NCBI GenBank assembly: GCA_022925895.1
Contig: JAKSYS010000282.1
Coordinates: forward strand, 1 to 64,000
Direction of reading: 5' to 3'
Source: Fragilaria crotonensis
Lineage: Eukaryota > Bacillariophyta > Fragilariophyceae > Fragilariales > Fragilariaceae
DNA: 64,000 nt
Numbering within the stretch: position 1 is the stretch's first letter; each line of letters starts with the position of its first letter. Below, one piece after another: positions 45,070 through 54,430 of this stretch. A program made the position numbers and the translations under genes. The notes beneath the pieces are model-generated. The model did not search any database, was not told where the DNA came from, and saw only the letters and a program-made list of their open reading frames with translations.

Positions 45070-46815
45070 CTAAATTTCCGTACCTGTCAAATAGGTAGAA
45101 GAGGCATGGGTCGGTCTTGCATTGAAAAGCCCGAGTGACTTCAGAATTTTCGAAAATGACTCCATCGGTGCGACACCCGTCTCCAACGTTGCAGCACCAG
45201 TAACGACCATAGTAATAGGAATGTCCTCCGCGATCGAAACATGTCCTGGCACATCCAATGGTACATTGTCATCTGGTAGGTCCTTCAACTTGATTGCGTC
45301 ATCTCCCAATGCTGCAAATTTTCCACTATTTCCGATAGTGACTTCACGATTCGAATCCGTCGAATTCGTTGTATGCTTGTTGTCGTATGCGACACCACCA
45401 TTGGCGCCGCTATCATTAAATAGCATTTCCTCCGCAAGTCCCAGCGTAACTGCTGATCCGACAAAAGCGCTTGGTATGACAATGACATTATCATATTCGT
45501 CCGTAGTTTCATTCGTAGCCATGATAGGGGTGTTCATGTCAGTTGCAAGAACGTCCAAGTCACATTTGGATTCCTGTTCTTCAACCAACTCAACCTCAAT
45601 GGCAGATGGTTCGGTCTCCGCCGCAATGTCCTCAATGCGTGCAGTTTTAGTATCGTTCTTAGTACGGCCTCCACTGCCACAGGCCGGGATCAAATGACCA
45701 AACAAAGTGTCTTCATGCTCGCCAAAAGCCACTGAATCGGACATGTTGTCGAAGAAGCTGTCTCCCACATCCGCACAATAGTCATAGCCCTTGTAGACGG
45801 GCATAGTACCCACGCATGACGCTCCGACAAACATTGCCATATCAGCTGTAGGGTCAGACTTGAAGTTCTTTGCGCTCGCACACTCGTTCGCATAATGCCC
45901 CTTCCCTTGACAATTATAGCATGTCACATTTGACTTATCGACGTCGTCGACAGTACTGGCTTCCTTCGTGGGACCCTCCGTAGATTCGACCTTGGCCGAC
46001 CTGCACTCATGTGCCTTATGGCCAATCTTGCCGCAATTCCTGCATGTTCCCTTAAATGTGTTGCTGGAGCTGAGTACCGATTCCGAGCCCCTTCCACAAC
46101 CATCCTTGACAAGGGTCTTGAATTGGAGTACCACTTCCTTTCGCAATTTCGCAAGAGGCGTATCGCTTAGGTCTCCACGGAACTTGACGATGACGCTGTC
46201 ATAGTCCTTCGACATAGCTGTCATTATGTGACTCTTCATTTGCAGATCGTCCTTCTCATACTTCAAGTTGATCCTTGCGAGCCTCATATTCAAGTGGTCC
46301 AAGTCATTGAACCAGAGTTCTGGGTCCTTCTTCGTCCCAACAAGCTTGCAATCGCTAAATGCCTGATCCAGCTCGGGGTAATTCTCTTCCGCGTCCGTTG
46401 CACAGTATTTCTCTTGTAGTATAGACCATGCCTTGTACGGATCCCCTCCGCACCGTTCAATAAGTGCATAGGCCTTGTCGGTGCAACTCGCGACCAAATA
46501 TGTCCACGCTGCTGCCTTTGCCAGGTACTTCCGGTTCTCTGCCGTTGTCGTCGGACGCATGACTGCAGCGGCAGCCGTGCCGCCCGTAGTAGCCGCCATC
46601 GCTGGCGTGACTTCGACCTCTCCATACTCGAACTGTTCAACCGTTAGTGCCGTTCCGGTACTCTCTCTGGTTAGTGCGAGCAAAAATCCTTTCGAGCTGG
46701 CGAGCGCAAGTGTCTTACCCTCCCATGAGCGGTATCTAGCTTCGTCGCCGTCGAACGCAAATGCGCGGACCGTAGTTCCAAACCCTGTCCCGGATTCAGC
46801 CGTTTCGTCCACCAT
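45070..46815 (-). CDS. Gag-protease of the short LTR element
   Basis: Intact, 581 residues, starting MVDETAESGTGFGTTVRAFA about 35 nt inside the 5' LTR. Residues about 10-220 are the copia Gag capsid-like (UBN2-type) domain: KAAAWTYLVASCTDKAYALI, DPYKAWSILQEKY, DPELWFNDLDHLNMRLARIN and KSHIMTAMSKDYDSVIVKFR. Two zinc knuckles follow, CRNCGKIGHKAHEC and CYNCQGKGHYANEC. Further on, LFNDSGANGGVAY...VTIGNSGKFAALGDDAIKLK fits a retropepsin-like D-S-G-A site. The frame ends with THASSTYLTGTEI. Unlike the larger element, the frame has no breaks, consistent with selection or recent spread. Confidence 0.88.
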   Translation of the reverse strand: MVDETAESGTGFGTTVRAFAFDGDEARYRSWEGKTLALASSKGFLLALTRESTGTALTVEQFEYGEVEVTPAMAATTGGTAAAAVMRPTTTAENRKYLAKAAAWTYLVASCTDKAYALIERCGGDPYKAWSILQEKYCATDAEENYPELDQAFSDCKLVGTKKDPELWFNDLDHLNMRLARINLKYEKDDLQMKSHIMTAMSKDYDSVIVKFRGDLSDTPLAKLRKEVVLQFKTLVKDGCGRGSESVLSSSNTFKGTCRNCGKIGHKAHECRSAKVESTEGPTKEASTVDDVDKSNVTCYNCQGKGHYANECASAKNFKSDPTADMAMFVGASCVGTMPVYKGYDYCADVGDSFFDNMSDSVAFGEHEDTLFGHLIPACGSGGRTKNDTKTARIEDIAAETEPSAIEVELVEEQESKCDLDVLATDMNTPIMATNETTDEYDNVIVIPSAFVGSAVTLGLAEEMLFNDSGANGGVAYDNKHTTNSTDSNREVTIGNSGKFAALGDDAIKLKDLPDDNVPLDVPGHVSIAEDIPITMVVTGAATLETGVAPMESFSKILKSLGLFNARPTHASSTYLTGTEI

Positions 46816-46849
46816 CTTGACTTGGATATAAACTGACCGTTTATAAACG

Positions 46850-47337
46850 TGTTAAATAATTCCGATACCGTATCTCAATAGACAGTATTACCTTTGCCAG
46901 TACTACCTTATCACCGTCGTGAATTTCAGTTTCATGTATTGTGAGCTTAGTTTTAATCTCCTACTAAGACTATCATTCCCACCCTTGTATCTCACTGATC
47001 AGGCCTCTGTTCCCTTCTCATTCTGGGAACACCAGGTGGGATTGATGTTGCAGTAAAACCTACTGGAACAACTCCAGTCCCATAGATCTCATCTTTCACA
47101 GGTTCAATCCCATGAATTCTTGTAGAGTCTTTGACCTTCCTAGGCCCCTGACTCATTCCCTTGTTGCCCAAAGGATCTCCTTCTTTCTTCTTCTTGGTAT
47201 AGACAGTTATCCAACCATCATCAAAGGTATGATAGGCAGAACAGACATCTACTGTAGCGTCGTAGTCCGAGCACGGACAAGCTGACACGACAGTACCGTT
47301 CCCATTGTACGGTACAGTAGCACTGTAGATCTTGACA
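46850..47337 (-). repeat. 5' LTR of the Gag-only element
   Basis: 488 bp, same sequence as the 3' LTR by eye. Promoter side for the minus-strand transcript. Confidence 0.92.
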
Positions 47338-47343
47338 TTCTGG

Positions 47344-49151
47344 TTCGTTGAGAGAGGGAGGGGGATCTCCTGCAGTATTACGAATGTATCAGGATTTCAT
47401 GCACCAAGGCATACCACTGGATAAGGCGTCCAACGTGAGGGCTACTGTATGTAAAAAGAATACTAATTTCCACCGTATGCGTATTGTTATACCTTGTTGT
47501 GTATCGCAAAAAATCTTCAAGTCCACAGCTACTGTACGAAGCAGACTACTCTGAGTAGTTCATGCTGAGATGTACATACTCTGGAGCTCTGGAGCATTAA
47601 AGTACATTGCTTTTGAGAAGATTGGGATACAATCTAATATAAGTACAAGTCTCTGGCTGCCATTGGAATCTTTGACATCAGTCGGACTGGAAAAGCCATA
47701 GATGTCGTTTCCATTGTCAAGATTTTCACGAGGCCCATCTTCCATTTTTGTATCATCAGAGCACAATGGATTGTGTCAATGAGATGCTCTCTTTGTAGTA
47801 TGATGAACAATACTTGCAGCACCCCTGGGAATACTTGCAAGTGACGCCACCAACTCGGTCCAAATCAAGTTGCACTCCAGCTCCATGGCTAAATCATGCA
47901 CTCCTGTTAATTGTTGATTGCATACCCCATCAATTCAAACTCCAGAATGAAGGTTGCTTGCGCCTTGCAAAATGTCGTGGAGCAAAGCGGGAAGGGGGTC
48001 AATGAGAAGGATCCAGGAGGGAAGGTTGATGAGAAGAAGACCTTGTTGTCTATTGAGAAACAAGGACCCATTGGGGAGACCCTTCCAACCAAGTGTGCCG
48101 GTAATGTGTTGTGCAAGTAAGCCAACTTCTCCACGACCATGACCCTTCAGTTTGAAGAGAAGAATGAGTGCCATTGTGACTGGCAACGTTGAAGGCAACG
48201 TTGAAGGCATCGTCGAAGGACAGAACAATCCACCTGGTCGCTTCATTCGTGAGGGAGATCAAGCTCCTTTGTCCCGCGGACAAGTTAGTCGGAAGGTGGC
48301 TCGCGCATTGCAAGTGAGTAAACAAGATGAAGAAGTCAAGGTTGACTAGGAAAAGATCAAAGCCCAGCCATATCCCTGTCGCAGATGAGAAGTTGCCAAC
48401 ACATGACATAATTGCCACCGTTTGTATGCTGCAGAGACACCTGCAAGCTACTTGGACAACCACCAATACGGAAAGTGCCTTTCATCATGATCCGAACATA
48501 GACCAAGCGGGTAGTGTCCTCCAAGGACATGACAATTGGACCGCCATTGCCACTTCTCATCTTGTATTTTTTATGAAGAACAAATTATCATAGGCGGACT
48601 CATTTGTACCCTCATACCAACTATTTTACCTCTCCACGAGGATTCCAGTACACGTTCTACGCATGGTACAAATGACGCCAGTGCCAACTTTACGCAAATC
48701 GGGATCGGAATATGCAATACTGGATGCGCTGATGTTGCATTCTGATATTATTGCGAGGCTGGTAAAGGTTACACAAATGTACGTTCAAGACATTATACAG
48801 TACTACAGTATTAATTTTCTCGCATCCGTGAGAATCCATGCAAGCATACCACTTCGGTGGTATTTTCCGGATAATACTACAGTAGTGGCATGTACGCCAC
48901 TCGTACGTTACTCGGAGTACCAGCTACTGTGAACGTACGCTGCCGCAAGTAGGTATGTTCATACTAGTACCTACCAGTCTTGCACCTCCGCCTCACAGTG
49001 GTATATCAAGCCATCACCATCATCCCTGTTCATGATCGATAAACAAGGTCCATCCTATTCTGTCGTTCCTCTTTCTTCAAGACGTTTCCTTCGATAAGAT
49101 CATCTTCTCTCTCAACTGGATCACCCCTTCTCACCCAGACTGCATCACATC
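47344..49151. other. Intergenic, no supported gene
   Basis: Open frames on both strands between 47560 and 48470 are short and overlap each other. The plus strand has a small tandem repeat, GGCAACGTTGAAGGC then GGCATCGTCGAAGG, at about 48181-48218. No family recognised. Confidence 0.4.
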
Positions 49152-49500
49152 ATGGCACCAAAATTTCAGAAAGGACCCGATCTCAAACGATTCATGGTAT
49201 GTTCGCCTTTTGAGACTCCAAGGGACCAATTTTTTTAATGCAAGGACTGATCATTCCAACTCATATGTGATTTCTCTCTCCCCCGGTTTTCAGGACAAGA
49301 AGCTAAAGTTCAGCATGAATGGGAATCGTCAAATTGTGGGGACTCTGCGAGGATACGATGCCTTCCTCAATGTCGTCCTGGAAGAAGCTGAGCATGACGG
49401 CACTTTTTTGGGAACGATTGTCATTCGTGGCAACTCAATCATCAAATTTGAAGGTTTGGAACGAATTACAGCGGCAGCGGCAGAAGTGCCAATATCATAA
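49152..49500 (+). CDS. SNRPG: Small nuclear ribonucleoprotein G (SmG)
   Basis: Core Sm-ring subunit of spliceosomal snRNPs. Exon 1 is 49152-49196 (MAPKFQKGPDLKRFM), a 97-bp GT-AG intron runs 49197-49293 (phase 0), and exon 2 is 49294-49500. The 83-residue product reads DKKLKFSMNGNRQIVGTLRG, YDAFLNVVLEEA (Sm1) and LGTIVIRGNSIIKFEGLERI (Sm2, with the IRGNSI signature), the usual SmG length. Frame intact. Convergent with the reductase gene 150 bp away. Confidence 0.95.
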
Positions 49501-49651
49501 GACTGGGGAAAGTGGATGCTATGTTGTTTTTTGTGAACGTCTGACGATTCTATGGCAATTGACAGATGCTACGTGCAGGCCGACATTTTGTTCAAGAAAC
49601 GCTCTACCCATGGCAACAATGAAATAGTTTCGTACGGCGTTAACTTAACTG

Positions 49652-50608
49652 TTAGTACTTAAACACCTGCGATTCATCATAGCCGGCCTCCTTCAGTATT
49701 CCCAGCAGAGGTCCTTGAATTTTGGGTCCCTTGGACCCATCTGGCGCACGAGGTGCCCGACCAACGGGACCGCCCCAGAAGGACACAAACCCATCTTTGC
49801 CACACACAAAAATCATTGTGTCTGGTGAAGAGGGAGGAGGCAGAGCCTTGATCGCCAAATCGACGCCGCATCGACCATTAATATACCCCTCCTCCGCCTC
49901 GTTCCCCGTCAAACTATATGTGACTCGAATGCGATCGGGGTATGTTTTGGCCATTTGGTCTAGTTCCTCCTTCATTAGTATATCGTGCTCATAGCGGTTG
50001 ATGCTCAGCAGATAAATCTTGGCAATATCCTCTGGGTCGTCCAAAAGAATCTTGACAATCTGGAACAGGGGAGCAATGCCAGTTCCTCCAGCGACAAGGC
50101 CCACATGTTTCCATCTCCTGGCCACAACAGGACTTCCATGCATAATGCGTTGTTTCTTCACCTTACCGATTATTTCGTCTCCTGCTTGTAATCCACATAA
50201 ATACGCCCCGACGCCTCCGCCAGGGCGTGGTTCGTATCCTTTCACCAACAAGTCAAAGGTTTCTGGAGTTGCTGGATGCGAAATGGGAGAGTAGGACTTG
50301 GACAGCGTTTTGGGTTCGCCATTTTCATCTGTACCATCGTAGTTTACAGAAATGCAAGTGGGAATGTTGGCCTCCCATCCCAAATAGGCTCGTCCCGGAG
50401 GGAGTGCGAACTTGAGGACGCAACTGTCTGGACTCACGGATCTTCGTTCCAACACTCGATACGTTTGCTTCGTCTCAGGAGGCAAACATGCGCTTCGATC
50501 GGGTGTGGCGTAGCTAGAGGCGACCATTGTCGTAAACGTTGTCTTGACTAAATTGCTATACTTCATCAGCGTGACGGATCGATGACAAGACGTGATGACA
50601 AGATTCAT
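49652..50608 (-). CDS. NADH-cytochrome b5 reductase-like flavoprotein
   Basis: Intact, 318 residues. The N-terminal 27 residues before a second Met (MVASSYATPDRSACLPPETK) may be a presequence. The FAD domain contains LSKSYSPISHP, where the family's R-x-Y-[ST] has Lys in place of the first Arg, and GGVGAYLCGLQAGDEI. The NAD domain contains KHVGLVAGGTGIAPLFQIVK, IYLLSINRYEHDILMKEELD and MIFVCGKDGFVSFWGG. These are the ferredoxin-reductase-type modules of cytochrome b5 reductase, which passes electrons from NADH to cytochrome b5 in lipid desaturation and related reactions. The exact acceptor is not certain. Confidence 0.88.
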   Translation of the reverse strand: MNLVITSCHRSVTLMKYSNLVKTTFTTMVASSYATPDRSACLPPETKQTYRVLERRSVSPDSCVLKFALPPGRAYLGWEANIPTCISVNYDGTDENGEPKTLSKSYSPISHPATPETFDLLVKGYEPRPGGGVGAYLCGLQAGDEIIGKVKKQRIMHGSPVVARRWKHVGLVAGGTGIAPLFQIVKILLDDPEDIAKIYLLSINRYEHDILMKEELDQMAKTYPDRIRVTYSLTGNEAEEGYINGRCGVDLAIKALPPPSSPDTMIFVCGKDGFVSFWGGPVGRAPRAPDGSKGPKIQGPLLGILKEAGYDESQVFKY

Positions 50609-52199
50609 CAGTTCAATGTTCTACGGAAGGTATCTTCAATGCGATCAGCTCTTCGTGGGGGCGCCAATCACATCTGGCCATCACCAATGAATCGCCGCCT
50701 GGCAGTGGCAGCTGGAGGGACGCAAGACCGAAGATTGGAGGGCCGACGGCCGACAACGACAGTAGCAATAGCAAAAACTAACGCACATTCTACCGGTACT
50801 TTCTAGCATACACTTGTGTGCATACTCGTACCAGGCGGAACGCTGACGAGCAGTGGAGACATGGCAGCACTTGTATTGCGTCTACTGTAGCATTCGAGCA
50901 CTCCAGTACAGTACTTCAACTCCTAGTAGCGGTAGTCGTACTACGAAAAGACGAGAACGACCATGAAATGCAACCGGGGCAAGATAAGGATGACGGCGCG
51001 ACTTAACCCTTGTTAAAGATAGACAAGGCCTATGTTCGCTTGGTTCAAGATGAAGAATCAACACAACTATAGAGGAGTGGAACACAACACAATAATGAAA
51101 TGCAGTTATAACAGGATACACTGGCCTGCGAGACAACGGCTGCAATAATTCTTTATAAGGCAATCTGTCGCGACATTTTTATTGTGGAGCGTTGTTCTGG
51201 GAAGCGCATGAAGTCATGTACAGCGTGAAAGCCATCAGTACATTGGAGGGAAGATTGGTTCGAGCTGAATACTTACTGTAGTTATTCATCTTTCAATATA
51301 GGATGTACTCCACCTAGTACTATCCAAGCAGGGCAGTCAGCAATGTAGGCAGGATATGAGAAGTTCATCTGGCATGGCAAAGATTGGTCGTGAAACAAAG
51401 ACTTTGTATGCATGTCATAAGAGTCACCTTCCCACTGACCTTGCATTACGTCAGCATGAAACACAATGCAAATACCATATATTACCGTTGCGGAGGGTTG
51501 GCGCAACAGTGGTTCGTGATAGGGCAAGGACAGTTCTGACAGCAAATCCCAATGCTCCTATGGGCTGTCTCGTTAGGTCATGAAGAACTTTACTCGTGTC
51601 TGTCGCTACCACATAATCTAGACAAAGGAACAATTCTCGATGCCATGTTGATACTTCTGAACCCGGGACTATGTATCATGTATTATCATATGTCTGTGAA
51701 CTGTGAACTGCTTGGAGACGTGACCTGATTATCCAACATCATGCCTGAAAATGTGTTTCCGTCTGCATGCCTCGTATTTTGTATGTATCGCACAGTATCG
51801 TACTCGGGAATTGATGTGTAAGACTGAAGTCTATGTGTATTCATAAATGTATCTAAGAGCTATATTGTTAGAAATGTAAATCATAAAGGTGAACAGGGCG
51901 AAGGTAAAAACGACAAAATAACCATCATGCCCTTTTGTTAGTGGTTCGAAGGGTATCTTCAGCAAAATATATGTTAACAACTACGTATACTAATCAAATA
52001 ATCATTTTTGAATTTGCTCGTCCCACACTCGTACTGATCAACGCAGTCCTGTTTCATTCATACGTTGCGGAAGCAAGTGACAAATCAAATTTCATGCGAC
52101 AGCTACGACCGCAAGAGATAAATAAACGAAAACAACAACACAAAAGAGAAGCAAGCTCGGAAGCAAGCAATTCGAAGCACCATACTTGTTCACAGCACT
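50609..52199. other. Intergenic, no gene seen
   Basis: 1.6 kb without supported coding sequence. GTAC and AGTACT motifs lie at about 50880-50945. Short open frames on both strands overlap and are unrecognised. Confidence 0.4.
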
Positions 52200-52871
52200 A
52201 TGAAGGGCGAAAATGGCAATTGCACGCAGGTGGCCCCAAACCGAGCAGGCTTCCCACGAGATGGAAAGGCAGAAGAGCGTCATGAGCATGAAGTCATCTG
52301 GGGCAGCAACCCCAATCACCACTACTTTGCTTATTTCATTGAGAACCGACGCAACTTGACGGGTAAAGTAGACGATGGTAGTACACTGGAGGAAATTCTT
52401 GCAGGTCCTCGGAAGGCATTGGCCAGGTATCACAACTCGTCGAGTCTGGCTTCGGAGCCGATTGCCGGGAGCGTTCAGTCAACTGTGCCATCAGAGACGT
52501 CTGTATCCTCCGAGGCGCAAACGGACGTCGATCCAGAGCTGGCGCCTGTATCATCTCCAAGGCTGTCTACTCCACCCCCAAAGACGCCACCGGTTCGTTC
52601 TCCTCCCATCCCGGGTGATGCCAATGGATCTGGAAGCCATCAACCCGAAGTACCTCCTTTCATCTACGTTGGGGATTCGCCTCTAACAGTGCGCGTCCAA
52701 TCCGAGGACTCAGAGCCCGACGCTTCAGTTTCCAACAAGACAAGAGACACTTGGGTTCCTGGGCGGTATAGCCAATACACGGTAATGATACTGCTCGTGA
52801 TTCTTGTTTTCTGTCTGATGGGTATTGCTGTAGGGGTGGTTGTATTCCTTCGAGCACAAGAGCAGGAATGA
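52200..52871 (+). CDS. Single-pass membrane protein, paralogue of the LRR protein downstream but lacking an ectodomain
   Basis: 223 residues, intact. An N-terminal cytosolic-type region contains EVIWGSNPNHHYFAYFIENR (residues 31-50) and, after a Ser/Pro-rich linker, PPFIYVGDSPLTVRV. A hydrophobic segment VMILLVILVFCLMGIAVGVV (about residues 195-214) is followed by only a few residues. The protein at 54431 has the same two motifs in the same order (LLWGDDPNKHYFEYIMNKHE; IPSVIYVENSAQKI) before its membrane segment, so the two genes are related. This one stops right after the membrane span. It could be a tail-anchored protein or a duplicate cut short. Function unknown. Confidence 0.65.
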   Translation: MKGENGNCTQVAPNRAGFPRDGKAEERHEHEVIWGSNPNHHYFAYFIENRRNLTGKVDDGSTLEEILAGPRKALARYHNSSSLASEPIAGSVQSTVPSETSVSSEAQTDVDPELAPVSSPRLSTPPPKTPPVRSPPIPGDANGSGSHQPEVPPFIYVGDSPLTVRVQSEDSEPDASVSNKTRDTWVPGRYSQYTVMILLVILVFCLMGIAVGVVVFLRAQEQE

Positions 52872-54430
52872 AAACGTATCCAGGAACGCCAGTGAGGAAA
52901 TCTGGACTCGTCTATTGATAATGTAAACAACGCAAAATTTGCTGTTAGCTTTGTGTGGTGGACGCATGTGAATCGACCGTTGCCCGGGGATTATTCACAT
53001 CTAGTGAAAATGCAGCTGGAGAAGTGTTTTACGCTTATTGCACATGCAGTGTAGGTATTGGGTAGCACCAGGCACCTATGGATAAATCTCACAATCAGTA
53101 CAGCATGTTTCCTTTCTGTGTTTTAAGAAGGTTGTATGCTTGTATGATATGGATACGGAGGAATGTTGCCGCAAATCGCTTCATGTGCTACTCGGGCTCT
53201 TGATTCTTCATATGAAGAGCGATGTTCATGGGTTTTTTTTGTCCTCCACCCTATGACTTGGGACTTTCTCGCAACACTGGTGGAGGCGGACTTCACTTCA
53301 GTAAGAGGTGCAAGTACTCCAACCCTGGTAGGCCTCACACTATACCGGCCCTCTATGCAGGTTTCGATTCATTCATGTAAGGCAGACGACATCAAGTCTC
53401 TCTACGCCTCCCATCTCTCCCCTATGCCACTTTTTTATGTTATATGTGCCAAATGCCAAGTGAAGCGTGGGTGTCGTATCATAGGCATCAGTCACGCCAA
53501 ATTCCAATAAATACTGTGTACAGTATCATACAACCGTCTTGTGGAACGCGTTCTCGGTACTGGAAGGTCCGCTGCAAAATGTTTGCTTCAGAATCGACAG
53601 TAGCCAGCTAAATTTCTCTCTCGCCTCACCTTCTACGCTTCTTCGATACGGGTATTAATGCAGGATGGTGCCGGAATATTCAATTCCGAATTCCAAGTAT
53701 CCGAATGTGGTACCAGTACGCAAGTACGACTCCCTTACGGGTTTTCGGGTTTCGCGAAGTTTCAAGTTTAAACACACAGGCGCACTTTCAGCTGACGACC
53801 GCTCGCGTGTTGGTTAGACGTTCCAAACGTGAATATAACGCTATTTTGGAGTATCTTGTAAATACATTCAAAAAGGTATCTTTTCGGAATCTGTTCTGAT
53901 GTCGATCATATCTATTTCTACAGCGGCGCTGGCCAGCAGTTACGTTGGTTGCAGGGATTCGAAAGGATCTGCGGGATTTCAAATTAATCCCTGCATGTGC
54001 CGCCCCCACGACCTACCGTGAAACGGGTGTTGATCCGTGCTTAACAAGATTTAAAGCGATGTTTCACGCTTGCCATCCAGAGATTTAGCTGCCAGCCAAT
54101 CCCTCCGTGTGACAAGTTGCAAGCAGGCAACAAGGAAAATCTATGGTGTTCAGTGCTGAGTGCGTTGCCCTGAAGCACTATCATAACAGTAATACTGTGA
54201 AGAGCCAATTTTGGCAATCAGAGTACATTTGCATACAATTCTGCAGCCCATTCGAGTATATCGTTTTCGTGTTCCTCATACTGTATCATACCTCACATAT
54301 TTGCTGAGAACCAGAGATTAGATACATACATTGTACAAGTACTCCGTACTCCAGCTCTCCAGCACAGCGCTCCGAAGAGGAGAACGAAATCTGACCTGAA
54401 GCGCAAATTAAAAGATAAGAAGGTTGTACC
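52872..54430. other. Intergenic between two related membrane-protein genes
   Basis: 1.56 kb, no supported gene on either strand. The region immediately downstream of the shorter gene shows no recognisable LRR-coding remnant. Confidence 0.4.

Larger units (their letters stand above)
44467..47343 (-). mobile_element. Short LTR element with Gag/protease only (TR-GAG-like)
   Basis: Two LTRs of 488 bp (44473-44960 and 46850-47337), identical by eye, start TGTTAAAT and end TTGACA (TGT...ACA). They are flanked by a 6-bp target duplication TTCTGG (44467-44472, 47338-47343). The internal 1,889 bp encode one Gag-protease frame on the minus strand and no integrase, reverse transcriptase or RNase H. A short purine run ACGGAGGA precedes the 3' LTR. 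The element is therefore a recent insertion that must use enzymes supplied in trans. Confidence 0.9.

Noticed and set aside
53940-54010. Sequence with GGGATTCGAA considered as a tRNA T-arm
   Set aside because: No matching D-arm, anticodon stem or acceptor stem at tRNA spacing on either strand.
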